NCBI GenBank assembly: GCA_002179805.1 | Contig: NAVB01000750.1 | Coordinates: 1 to 29,786 of the forward strand | Direction of reading: 5' to 3' | DNA length: 29,786 nt | DNA from: Acanthamoeba lenticulata | Lineage: Eukaryota > Discosea > Longamoebia > Acanthamoebidae | Part shown: piece after piece, positions 1 to 9,649 of the stretch | Numbering within the stretch: position 1 is the stretch's first letter | Layout: the number at the start of each line of letters is the position of its first letter | The notes under the pieces: generated by a model | The model's database searches: none | The model's input: the letters and a program-made list of their open reading frames with translations, nothing else | What the model was told of the DNA's origin: nothing | Translations under genes and position numbers: made by a program

Positions 1-755
1 AAGAAGACGGTTAGGAAAGGACAAGACAACTCGAGAGTTCAGAAGAGGCCACAAGCCCTGACTGGTCAAGAACGACGAACCATTCGATCCTTCCACGTCG
101 ACGACGGTGAGGGCCTGCACCACGTTCAAGCTGGCTCCATACTCCACAACAAGACGGGCTGTTTTCACGCAAGAATTGGAATTAATGCGAACATGCAAAC
201 TCCGACGAGAATGGATCTTTAGAAGCTTCTCCTGTTGCCACGCACACGTGGTCGCCCTCTGTACCTCCGCGCAAAGTAAGGGCGCTGCCCTGGATGATGA
301 GGGCACTAGGGTTGGGCACAGTAATCCACACGCCGGTGTGGTTCACCGTGACTGCCCCTGCGAAGAGTCTAAGAAAAGGTCACGCCAAGCGCTTGTCTTG
401 TCAAAAAAGAAGCTTCTCTTCGAAAGGGATCGGGGGGCAACCAAGCTTGGTGGTCGTTCCACGTACGAAAGAGTGGTGCGGTGGCTGACGAGAACAGGGG
501 TCTCGTTATTGAAGACGCCCATTCGCAAGACTCTAACCACATCTCCGTCTGTCGTTGTTAATCCGAAGCCGCCCGCAATTGTGGTGGCGTCACAGCCCGA
601 GTCACACACCGTGTCTGCGCTCCACAACAAGAGAGCGCTTGTTCGTCAAGCCATCAACTTTGCGGAGAAGGTGGTCGTAGGTGCGCACACGTCGTCTGGC
701 CGCGAACCAGAGAGAGGCATAGCAGTAAAACGAAGAGCGACGACAAAGCCTGCAT
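1..755 (-). CDS. Secreted protein of unknown function, 3' part off the left edge
   Basis: Proposed exons 755-659, 614-467, 368-265 and 158-1 (open at the edge). The first ATG at 755 opens a clear signal peptide (MQALSSLFVLLLCLSLVRG, cleavage near RGQ). Introns of 44, 98 and 106 nt have usable GT-AG ends, for example gtacgtgg with ttttcttag, and keep one frame through phases 1, 2 and 1. The mature part contains a small Cys cluster (TVCDSGCD), NxT/NxS glycosylation sites (NHT, NGS) and short alternating hydrophobic stretches such as LVVEYGASLNVVQAL, which resemble beta-strand repeats of extracellular proteins. I recognise no family. The product is probably secreted or surface-attached; the missing C-terminal part may hold an anchor. 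The 44-nt first intron is the least certain. Confidence 0.5.
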
Positions 756-958
756 GTTGGATAACAGCACACAACTGCGCAAGGCCGCCCTTAGCGTAAC
801 TCCCGTGAGTGGCAAGTCCCGTTTCACCTCCTGCCCTACCTGGTATTGGCTTAAGCCTTTCTCCTCGGCCCACTCGCATGGCTTGCATTCTTTCTCCATT
901 CTTAAGTTTAACCACAGAGTATTTATTTTTAAATATATTTGATTCTTATTTTTGGATA

Positions 959-964
959 TTTATT
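959..964 (-). terminator. Poly(A) signal of the 5'-nucleotidase gene
   Basis: AATAAA on the (-) strand about 24 nt after the stop at 989, in an AT-rich stretch. Confidence 0.55.
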
Positions 965-988
965 TTCTAAATACACAACCGTTGTTTT

Positions 989-3131
989 TTAGTGGACGTA
1001 GACGACACGGCCTTCGAGGACAGGCGCGAGCTGCTGCTTGGCAGTGATGTATCGGGTGAGGATCTCGCTGATCTTGTTGTCGCTCCCCTTGACCACCGTC
1101 CCGCGCTTGAGCGACTCGAAGCCGTCGCCGCCGCCGCGCATGTACTCGGTGATCACCACCCGGTACGTCCGCTCCAGCTCCAGCGCAGCGCCTCGCCACT
1201 CCACCCGCTCCACCCGCTGGCCCGGCGGTTTCCGCGGGTCAAAACTGTACGACCACCCTGTGTGCGTGTGCGTGTGCGTGTGTGCCATGCGCGCGTGTGC
1301 CATCGTGAATAAATGCCCACAAGCGTGCGTGTGCGTGGTTGGAAGAAGAAAAGGAACTTGCCCTTGGAGAGGTGGAGGAAGAAGCCGGCCTTCTCCTCGA
1401 CCGCGCGCACGCCAGCCTCGAGCGCCTCCAAGATGTCCTTGCCTGTGGACGCGCGCATGTGTTAGAAAGGTCAGACCGCCGCCCTATTACGCAGAAAGAG
1501 ACGCTTGTGGGTGACGTGAGACGCACCGAGGATCTCGACCACGACGGGCCGCTTGGGGAAGGGAAACTCGCGCTCGACATCGCCCAGCGTGAACGCGTAG
1601 CCCGGCTCGTAGACGCGATTGCCCCGAATGAAGCCTCCGTTGATGATCCCCAACTGCGCGTTGTTGATAAGTATTGACTAATGAAACAAGTAACCACGTT
1701 ATGGTGATGGCGGTACCTCGGCGTCAAAGGTCTCGCACAGGGCGTCAGCCACAAAGTTGGCCATCGTCGACTCCTTGGCCCTGGAGGAACCACTTATGAG
1801 TCACTCCCGCGCGTGCGTGTGTTATGTGTCGTGTGTCGTTCAAGTCGTGGTGTGCGAACCGGGTTTGGGTGCTGTCGAGGACGGTGGCGACGGTGGCGAT
1901 GGGCTGACGCAGGGCCTCGTCGTGCGCCGCCGTGTAGGAGCGGATGATGTCCTCGATCCGCGGGTCGGGCGCGATGCCGCGGTTGGCCTTGACCTTCCAG
2001 TCGAGCGACACGAGGCCCTTGGGCTCGCGGGCGCCGTTGGCGGCGGGCGTGAAGGCGAGGTCAATGCGGCCCAAATACTCGGCGTTCTGGCCGCACTTCA
2101 TGATGAAGACCTTGTGCTCAAAGATGCAGTAGGGCACGTGGTCGTGCCCGCCGATGATCACGTCGATCTCGGGCACCTTGGCCGCGAGCTCCTTGTCCTG
2201 CGGCAGCGAGATGTGCGTGACGGCCACGATGACGTCGACCTTGTGCTCCTCCACCAGGCACTTGACCGCCGCCTGGGCGCCTGCCTCGTGCATTCCACAC
2301 ATGCTAAGCTCTCATTCTTTGCATTCTTCACTCGTGCGCAACGTACAGGCGATGACGGGCGCAAAGGTGACGTCCGCGTCGGGAAAGGACAGGTTGGGTG
2401 TGGCCAGCGTGCACACGCCGAAGAGGCCCACCCGCAACACGCCTGGACCCCGATCGTCAGAACCGCGAATCTCCAGAGAAGAGAAGAGAATAGATGTCGA
2501 CATGTGAGTACCGCCACTGTTGCTGCCGCTAGCCGAGGGAACGAAGGGAAACTCGCGGACGTCGATCCAGGACGAGCCGCCAAAGGGCTTGCCCTCGGGC
2601 GTGAGCACGTTGGTCCCGAGCCACTTGAACTTGGACTCTGTCAGCCAACATGAGTCTTTTCAGCCTCAATCGATTACCACACGTAAAGAAGCAAGGAAGG
2701 TGGGAAGGACCCTTGATCCGCGTGCGAAGGACCTCGTTGCCAAAGTCGAACTCGTGGTTCCCGAACACGACTGCGCAGCCGAGAACAGATCAGCCTTAAG
2801 TGAATGATGATGAGGGCATGAAGACGAGGAGAATGAGGCGGACCATAGTCGACGCCCATTTCATTGAAGAGGTGCACCATGTGGGCGCCCTTGTGGACGT
2901 TGCCCAGGCGCGACGCCGACATGAAGTCGCCGCACACGAAGAAGAGTGAATGCCCGCCCTGGAGGGTGGTGGACGGTGACCCGGTGAGGAGAAGGAAGAA
3001 AAGACGAGGAGGAGGTGAAGTGGCACCTTGCGTGCGGCCCTTGCTCGCTCCTGGTTGATCCAGGTGGCGGTCGGGCCGAACCCGCCCACCCCATCAACAG
3101 TCTCAAACTCATAAACGTCTGAGACAAGCAA
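989..3131 (-). CDS. 5'-nucleotidase/UshA-family metallophosphoesterase
   Basis: Two-domain calcineurin-like phosphatase with a 5'-nucleotidase C-terminal domain, expected to hydrolyse nucleotides or related phosphate esters using two metal ions. Exons: about 3131-3027, 2958-2844, 2770-2711, 2637-2512, 2442-2347, 2280-1860, 1780-1717, 1653-1527, 1442-1362, 1257-989; phases agree throughout. Metal-site motifs appear in family order: LLVSDVYEFETVDG (N-terminal Asp motif), VCGDFMSAS, GNHEFDFG, VIVAVTHISLPQD, IIGGHDH. The C-terminal domain shows IINGGFIRG and SFDPRKPPGQRV. The intron at 1361-1258 needs a GC-AG donor. The 5' end is unresolved: a good gtaaca donor lies at about 3182, but the frame it requires has no ATG before the divergent neighbour. 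An ATG at 3268 opens a 28-codon reading frame in another phase. No signal peptide or GPI signal could be seen, so the compartment is unknown. Confidence 0.88.
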
Positions 3132-3401
3132 GTGGCTGGTGTCAATTGCCGGGCCGGACGATTTAATGATTGAATTTGTTACTTTGGAGAGGTACGGTAC
3201 CGTTTATGGTGAGCAGAGAAAGCAAGGCCCGTTTGGTCGAGGATGTATCTGCCGAGGCATGATCCATCTTGTTCATTAATCCCGCTACTCGCCGGTTTTG
3301 CAAAAGGAAATTCTGATATTCTCTTGTCAAGAATAAATTCACTTAAACAGGACAAGAAAGAAAAGGGCCAAAACGCGTTATCCACCAGCACAAACAACAA
3401 G

Positions 3402-4923
3402 ATGGACGCACCACAACCCCAGCAGATGGCCCGCCGACGAACGGGTTTCACGAGCGCCGTGACCGTGACGCCGCCACCCGACCTTTGGCCGCCTATTCAG
3501 GCCATTCGTGAGAAGGTTTTCCCTCCGTCCACTCCCTTGAGCTCTCTCGGCATTAGCCTCTTCGTTGGTTCCTTCTGCTTGATTTCGGTGTTGATGGTGA
3601 TGGTGATGATGATGACGCAGTACGACTCGGCGTTTGTGCGTTGGCTGCCCCATATCAACCTCCTCTACCCATTCGTGCTCGACGAGTTCTTTGCCGAGGC
3701 CGTGCCCGCCCTCACCCGAGCCCTGGCCAACTTCAAGGTGACACCTTCCTCCTTCTCTCTGTCTTCTCTGTTTTCTTGGCCTTTTCCTCATCTCTTTCGC
3801 CACGGACGCGCAACGGACCGTCTCCTCTTGAAGCCCTTCACGCTCCGCTTCGAGTCGTTCGCGCACTTTCGCCACTCCAAGTCGACCACCCTCTGGCTCA
3901 AGCCCGTCACGCAGGTGCGCGCTCAACCCTTGTCGCCTCTGACCGTCGGCGCGCCTGTTGGCAACTCTCCTCACCCGTGCCACTTCACGTGCTTCAATCG
4001 CACACGCGCACACACACGCGCACACATATGCGCACATGACCAGCCGCCAGAGGCGCTGATCGAGCTGCAGGCGCGGCTGGAGGCCGTGTACCCGTACTGC
4101 AGCGATCAGTCCCGCAAGTCTGACGCGGGCTTCACGCCCCACCTCACCGTCGGCACCTTCAAGACCGAGGTGCGCGCGCCAGACTGCCTGTCATTGCCTC
4201 GTGTGTTGTGCGTGAGCGCGGCGAGGCTCACGTGGTCTCACGCGAGAGCAGAAGGAGACGCTGGCGATGGCCAAGCAGCTCCAAGCCGAGTGGCAGCCCG
4301 TCGAGTTCCTGGTCAAGGAGGTCTATCTCATCAGCAGGCACACCATTCACTTTCTTATCATTTATTTCATTTTATTTTATTTTATTTTATTTTATTTTAT
4401 TTTATTTTATTTTTCGTTTTCAATTAGACATAATTTTTAATGCTTTGTTTTTTTGACACCTAAACGCAGGACCAAGGAGGACCCGTTCGAGATTCGTCAT
4501 GTGATCCCGTTTGCGGCTGCTGAAGGCGTCGATCGCTCGCCCCACTTTCCCACCCATCCTGTTCCCCCCAAGGAGTGCGTCACAACACACACGCACACGC
4601 GCGCACACGCACGCACGACACATGAGCTCACGCGCATGTGGGTGACGTACGAGCGCAGGGCGGTGCCGCCTTCCCCGACGCGTGTGCACGTGGGCAACAT
4701 CCCGCTGCAGCTGACCGACGCGCAGCTGGCGGCCCTGTTCACCGACGCCGGGTTCAATGTGGCCAACGCCTCCGTGGCGATGGACAAGCGCGGCGGCGGC
4801 AAGAAGAACCGCGGCTTTGGCTTCGTTGAGCTGGTCTCTGAGGACGAGAAGACGCGCGCCATGGCCGCCCTCAACGCGACCCTCGTGGGCACACGCAAGA
4901 TCACCGTCAGCCCCACCACCTGA
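3402..4923 (+). CDS. 2H phosphoesterase (2'-5' RNA ligase-like) fused to an RRM domain
   Basis: Exons 3402-3515, 3621-3737, 3834-3914, 4044-4169, 4252-4337, 4470-4574 and 4659-4923 give 297 residues in one frame. The N-terminal about 190 residues match the 2H phosphoesterase fold: WLPHINLLYPF is the first His motif and PHLTVGTF the second, followed by the family-like strand VEFLVKEVYLISR. The first motif has Asn where the consensus HxT/S has Thr or Ser. The C-terminal about 85 residues form a typical RRM with RNP2 (VHVGNI) and RNP1 (RGFGFVEL). RNA 2',3'-cyclic phosphate processing or nucleotide phosphoester hydrolysis on RRM-bound RNA is an inference. The intron at 4338-4469 starts with GC and holds a TTTTA microsatellite. 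Two AATAAA signals follow the stop. It is divergent from the 5'-nucleotidase gene. Confidence 0.85.
4371..4414 (+). repeat. TTTTA pentanucleotide microsatellite inside an intron
   Basis: About nine tandem TTTTA units lie within the GC-AG intron of the 2H-RRM gene, directly downstream of its inferred donor. No coding potential. Confidence 0.9.
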
Positions 4924-4930
4924 CCCAACT

Positions 4931-4949
4931 AATAAAAAAGAACAATAAA
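4931..4949 (+). terminator. Poly(A) signals of the 2H-RRM gene
   Basis: Two AATAAA hexamers at 4931-4936 and 4944-4949, starting 8 and 21 nt after the TGA stop, followed by a T-rich stretch. Confidence 0.6.
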
Positions 4950-5360
4950 ATCTTTTGTTTTTATCTTTTGCACTTGCTTTTGTCGTTGGGTGTGGCGCGT
5001 GCTGCCTCTGGCCTTGCCGACTTGAAAATGAAAACCACCACATGGGTGGCGCCCTCGACAAGCGGATATTTGTTACCCCTTTTTCCCTCGGCCCGTTGCA
5101 CTTTCGCCATTGGCCAAAAGGTCGCGGTCTTTCCTGCCTTGGGAGAAGAGGCCAAGCCAGCACACTTTTTCACAACAAGAAGAAGCAACCATGCGCTGTG
5201 CCTTGTGTCGGTTGGCACAGACCGCATGCAACGGGTACAGACAGCAGCGAACACACTTTTGTTTTTTTCTTTTTTTTTCTTTTTTTTGGGCTGGTTTGGT
5301 ACCAATGCGCACACACTTTCTTGCAGGGAGGTGCCATGCAGGCGCTGTGTGGCGATGAAC
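4950..5360. other. Intergenic region upstream of the bZIP/PAS gene
   Basis: No convincing exon. It holds the 3' flank of the 2H-RRM gene, a T-rich tract at about 5262-5288 and the probable promoter and 5' UTR of the bZIP/PAS gene. The open frame across it is low in coding character (runs of Phe from the T tract) and was not called. Confidence 0.5.
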
Positions 5361-7291
5361 ATGGCCGATCGATGCTTCCACCCGCCACCCGCCCGAATCG
5401 GCCGCCCGCCTTCCCGCAGACGCGGTGTCGGTGCTTTATCCATTTTATTTTATTTATATATATATTTTTAATTTAATGCATTTTTTCTCACTCATTTTGT
5501 GGTGAGCAGCAGCGGCTCCGGTGGCGGTGCCCATCCTGCCCCTCACAACTGCCGCTTACCCTCCACCGGCGCCATCAACGACCTCAACGACCTCCACGGC
5601 CGCCTCTTCTTCTTCCTCCACAACGACGTCGTCATCAGCATCATCATCTTCATCGTCATCATCATCGTCATTTCAAGTCGGGCCAAAAAAGACGACGAAG
5701 CTGAACGACGGGATCGTGCTCTACCTCATGGAGACCGTGGGCGCGTTGAAGGACGAGATGCGCTCGTTGGCCGAGCGGCAGCGCGCGTCAAAGGTCAAGC
5801 AAAGGCGCAAGGTGGATCACCTGGAGCAGCGCGTGCAGCGGCTCGAGGAGGAGAACGCGCGCCTGCGCCAAGACTTGGCCGCCGTTTCCATCACCGCAAG
5901 AGACCACACGCAGCAACTCACCACAATCGCCACAACAACATCAACAGCAACAACTCGAGATCCGGTCGAGTGCTTCTCCTCTTTGTCCTCGTCGGCGAGC
6001 TGCTCCTCCGCCACGTCGCCCGTCTCGCCCTGCTCCGGATTCACGATGGAGCCGGTGCTCAAGCGCCAGCGGCGGTGGAGCGTCAACAGCCGAGACTACT
6101 CCCCCGGCGGCAACCGAGACGGCTCCCCCGACGAGCACGGCACCGCCATCGTGGCGCACCACCAGACAGACAACACATCTGTCGACAGGCGATCGTCGCT
6201 CTGGGGCGGCCTTTCCTTCGTGAGCCCGCCTCCAGAACTTGACCCCCAGTACGATTATAATAATTATCATGGAATGTTCTAATAATTATTCTTATTATTG
6301 TGAAATTGGTTTTCTTAAATTCATCATATTTTTGTTGACTGATTTCGCCACAGGAAGCCGGTCTGGGTGGGAAAGCTAAGCGACGTTGCGAGCCTCGTGT
6401 ACGCCAACAACAGTTTCATCCAACTCGTTGGGTTCTCCATGGTACACACACACGCCTTCATGATCTTCTTGGGTCGTTTTTGCTGCAAGTGGCTCATCCC
6501 TTCGCACCACTGCACCACAGGCGGAGCTGCTGGAGCGCCCGCTGTTTGGGATGGTGCCCTTGACGGAGAAGCCTGCGTGGCTCCGGGCGGCCTATTCGAG
6601 GTACGCACGTGACTCGCGCGCCTGTATGTGCCCTCGTCGTGGCGACGCTCACACGCCAGACACTGAACACGACACCACAGCCACCCGTGTTCTTCGAGCC
6701 AGGTCCAGACGAGCAGCTGCCAGATCCAGCACAAGGGCGGCCACATGATCGCCACCTTTTGCACTTACCAGTTCACCCACGCGCGGGACAGTACCCAGCC
6801 TGAGGTATGCAGAAGCGCCACATTCAAGTGAACCATTTCTTTAATACTTTATTCAATTATTTTGTTCAATCAAACCAAATTAATCTTTACTAAAATCACC
6901 AAAAAAAAATTATTTCATTTATTTGCAATTCAACTGCTATTTCACACCTTCAACATGTTCCAGGCCAAGTATGTCCCATGCCTCGTTCTCCGAGTGGACC
7001 ACGTGCTGGGTGAATGCATATCGCCCTGTTCGATCGAAGGTACTGCCGTTCGCTCCAAGGATGACTGGCCAAGAAGGGATGGTGATGTTGCACAACAGCA
7101 ACAACAAGCTCACGCAATCGCGTGCGGCAGAGTTGCAACGAAGGGAGAAGGCAGAGTGGCAGAGCCTGGACGTGCAAGTGGCGCACGAGCAGCAGGACAC
7201 GCCACCACCAACAGCGCCCGCCAGCGATGTGTGGCCCGAGCTGTTGGCCTTCCATGACGACCATCTTCTTCTCGCCTCGCCCTACCTTTGA
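5361..7291 (+). CDS. bZIP-like transcription factor with C-terminal PAS-like domain
   Basis: Proposed exons 5361-5424, 5510-6275, 6354-6441, 6521-6600, 6681-6804, 6964-7002 and 7040-7291 give 470 residues. The start at 5361 (gaacATGG context) is chosen because its donor phase joins the large second exon. Order: Ser/Thr-rich leader, basic region plus leucine zipper (SLAERQRASKVKQRRK then LEQRVQRLEEENARL, about residues 100-140), Ser-rich linker, then a PAS-like segment (LVYANNSFIQLVGFSM, FGMVPLTEKPAWLRAAYS, GGHMIATFCTYQFTHARD). A likely nuclear regulator sensing a ligand or partner through PAS; DNA binding is inferred. The basic region has Glu where the invariant bZIP Asn normally sits. The 37-nt intron at 7003-7039 is needed to reach the well-biased last frame; without it translation stops at 7257. 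Confidence 0.72.
5600..5672 (+). repeat. Ser-coding trinucleotide tract
   Basis: TCT/TCA/TCG-type triplets encode an almost pure Ser/Thr run in the N-terminal part of the bZIP/PAS protein; a probable disordered leader and slippage-prone sequence. Confidence 0.8.
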
Positions 7292-7418
7292 CGCCCGATG
7301 ACCTTTCCGCGCAGAAAATACAAAGTCTTCTCACCAGTTTACTCGTTGTTGAAGCCGCCTTGGAAAGATGAACGTCATCAACAGCGGTGGCAAATGAACC
7401 ACAGCGTTCTCTTCATTT

Positions 7419-8180
7419 TTATCTCCTGAAAAAGGAGTAACTCCAAAAGCCAAGAATGAGCAGGAGCACTAACGCAGAGGCCACGGGCAGCAGGCAGGCC
7501 ATGGCTGCGGTCACGGTGAACCACGCGGTGGCGTCGTTGAAGTAGAGCCGAACCACAAAGGCCCAGGGCACAACGCTGAGGCCCAAGCAGAGGAAGACGG
7601 CCGAAAGGTAGAGACAGGCAGCGGATACATCCCTTTCATGCAGCACGAGCTTGGCGAACCAACCGCGAGCAAGATAGGGGATGGAGATGCACATCTCAAG
7701 GAAAAGGTGCTCCCGGGAGATGATCTGCGAGGCCCGAGCGAACAGAATAGACCAAATGAACGCCACCGTAGCAAGACAGAGAAGGAAGACGATCACGTTG
7801 GCGGTGTCCGCATCGAATTTGCTGAAGCAAGTCGCTATAAGAAGTGCTCCCCCTAGCGCCAGTGTGCTTGAGTACACTTCAACGCTTTGCTTCCACCCAC
7901 GCCTGGGCAAGCGTGCCTGCAATTGTTCACTAATCAGCAGGTGAATAGCAAAGAATGAGCGAACCAGCACCAGCACCTTTAGTTTGTGGGCGGTCATGAT
8001 AGCCTTTATGTCCCGTGAAGGCCGATTGGCTTGGACCCAATTCAATAAATTGGTCCGCTGTTGAAGGCTCAAAGAGGCAAGCTCCTGCTTGCTCATCTCC
8101 TTCAAATAACGCCATTTCAAGATCTTGCGCCGGTCTTGGCGAGCGAGTCTTAGAGCTCTGAGGTTAGCAGGGGTAGACAT
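7419..8180 (-). CDS. Orphan multi-pass membrane protein
   Basis: Single-exon ORF of 253 residues from ATG at 8180 (the frame is open slightly further upstream but without an ATG). A basic N-terminal cytosolic-type segment of about 70 residues (LRALRLARQDRRKILKWR, then a Leu/Gln-rich stretch) precedes five or six hydrophobic segments, among them STLALGGALLIATCF, VIVFLLCLATVAFIWSILF, CLYLSAVFLCLGLSVVPWAF and LLPVASALVLLLILGFW, ending in FFRR. I do not recognise a family. Without introns it differs from nearly all neighbours. Its 3' end faces the bZIP/PAS gene with only 127 nt between stops. Confidence 0.6.
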   Translation of the reverse strand: MSTPANLRALRLARQDRRKILKWRYLKEMSKQELASLSLQQRTNLLNWVQANRPSRDIKAIMTAHKLKVLVLVRSFFAIHLLISEQLQARLPRRGWKQSVEVYSSTLALGGALLIATCFSKFDADTANVIVFLLCLATVAFIWSILFARASQIISREHLFLEMCISIPYLARGWFAKLVLHERDVSAACLYLSAVFLCLGLSVVPWAFVVRLYFNDATAWFTVTAAMACLLPVASALVLLLILGFWSYSFFRR

Positions 8181-8596
8181 GTGGAATACAGACTCAAGTT
8201 GGACTGGTGGTCTCTGTAAGTGTGGCGGTGTTGACAATCAATCACGGAGTAAAACATTTTATCACCGGAAAGTCGCCCTAAACCACTCAGTGCTTGTATA
8301 ACGACTTTTCGGTCGAAAAGCTTCCGTGGAAGGACCGCGGGAAGGTAATCACAACTGTTTTACTGGAACTGGCAGACTTGCATTTGATCCCAGAAAAAGA
8401 GAAAGGAAAAAAATCAACAAACAGTACGAGGCTGAGTGTATTTCGCCCTGTTACCTGCCTGGTTGCCACAACGACAACAACCTCACAGCATCATCAATGG
8501 AAACGGACAGGGAAACGGAGGGGAAAGCAGAGTGGCAGATGGCCTTCCACGCAGACAGTATCATGTATCATGTCGTCTCACCAGCAGTCTCGTTTG
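8181..8596. other. Intergenic region between the membrane protein and the Rab-like gene
   Basis: No exon recognised on either strand. It should contain the promoter of the (-) membrane protein gene and the 3' UTR of the (-) Rab-like gene. A small inverted repeat (cttttcg/cgaaaag, 8305-8311 and 8314-8320) is the only structure seen. Confidence 0.4.
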
Positions 8597-9649
8597 CTAT
8601 TGCACAACGCAAGCGGCCTTGGCGGTGGTGATTGTCGAAGAGCGGGCCGTCGTTTCTCGCGAGGAATGGGCAGTGTCTTGTGCAACCAAAAGACGCTCCA
8701 GAAGCCGCTCGCTCGGCCACCACCAGCCAGCTCCACTCGGCGGCAAACAGAACAGGTCGAGATCACGCACAGCCGCCTCCGTGAGCTGGAAGAAGGCCTC
8801 CTCGACTTGCCAAGTAGCGTGAGTTGCTTCTTCTCTCGACCAAACGGGGCGGAAAGCGAGAAGGACGCACCACCAGCGCCAGTGAGACTGCTGACCTCGA
8901 GCCACCCGACGGCGTTCAGCTCCTGGGCCATGGCCGCGCCTTCATCTGGTGTCACCTGCCTGCTCGCTGGCGCCAGGTCGCTCTTGGCGCCCACTTTTTG
9001 CGACGTGTCAACACTTACACAACCTCATTGGCACAGAGGGGGGAAGCTCACGGGCGTGGATGCGCTACCGAGCAGCAGCGGCATGTTCTTGCAGCGGCGC
9101 AAGGCCTGGGCCCAGTCGCGGGCGTTCTCCCATGACGGCCGGGACGTGATGTCGTAGACCAGCATGGCGGCGTCCACGTGAGTCAAGGCCAGCGCAATGT
9201 TGCGCCAGTGCCGCTGCTGCTGTCCAGCGACGCCCCACACTGCGGCCCATCCCGTGAGGTCTCAGGCCACTCATGCGTTCATAATGGCCATGAATAAAAA
9301 TACATTATAAAAATATTTAAAAAAGTAAAATACATTTATCGTACCAAGAAGTTTGAAGCGCACGCCCAGGAGGTCGAATGTGCGCGCCCCAAACTCGGCC
9401 CCGATGGTGGGCTCGTAGAACGAATTGTGGTACAAGCCGTGCGTGAAGCGTCTGCTGAGCTGCGTCTTTCCCGCCTCTGCAAACGTTTCCCCCTCGCCCC
9501 GGAAAACCATGTACAAGATGAGGATGAACACTGCCAGCTGTGAGCGAAAGAGAGGAAGTGAGAGAACCTGCATCGCCAAGGAGGACAAACTTGAGCAGGT
9601 GGTCGTAATCCGTGCTCGCCCCGCGAGCTGCTTCCTCACGGGCCGTCAT
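8597..9649 (-). CDS. Divergent Rab/Ras-like small GTPase with CaaX box
   Basis: Exons 9649-9568, 9476-9345, 9239-9069, 8993-8874 and 8805-8597 give 237 residues with matching phases. The G1 loop is complete across the first intron (GDAEAGKT), switch I reads PTIGAEF, and the Rab-like core VYDITSRPSWENARDW is present. G3 reads VWGVAGQ instead of WDxAGQ, so the Mg-linked Asp is Gly. G4 reads GAKSD instead of NKxD. The protein ends in CVVQ, a CaaX box suggesting prenylation and membrane attachment; the preceding about 55 residues form a Ser/Thr-rich tail. This is likely a pseudo-GTPase or one with altered nucleotide cycling in membrane traffic or signalling (inference). Its ATG overlaps the stop codon of the upstream ankyrin/F-box gene. 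Confidence 0.82.

Noticed and set aside
107..799. (+) frame of 230 codons at the left edge
   Set aside because: The (-) strand has a signal peptide and three frame-consistent introns here; the (+) frame shows no domain or bias.
1258..1300. CA/CG alternating tract as Z-DNA element
   Set aside because: Similar tracts recur in many introns of this window (for example 4000-4030, 4590-4620, 22650-22695, 23440-23490) and look like general intron composition.
4955..5476. Overlapping (+) and (-) frames in the intergenic region
   Set aside because: Driven by T-rich tracts giving poly-Phe or poly-Lys; no conserved motif.
8294..9157. (+) frame of 287 codons
   Set aside because: Opposite the Rab-like exons, with no recognisable motif; the upstream part is low-bias intergenic sequence.
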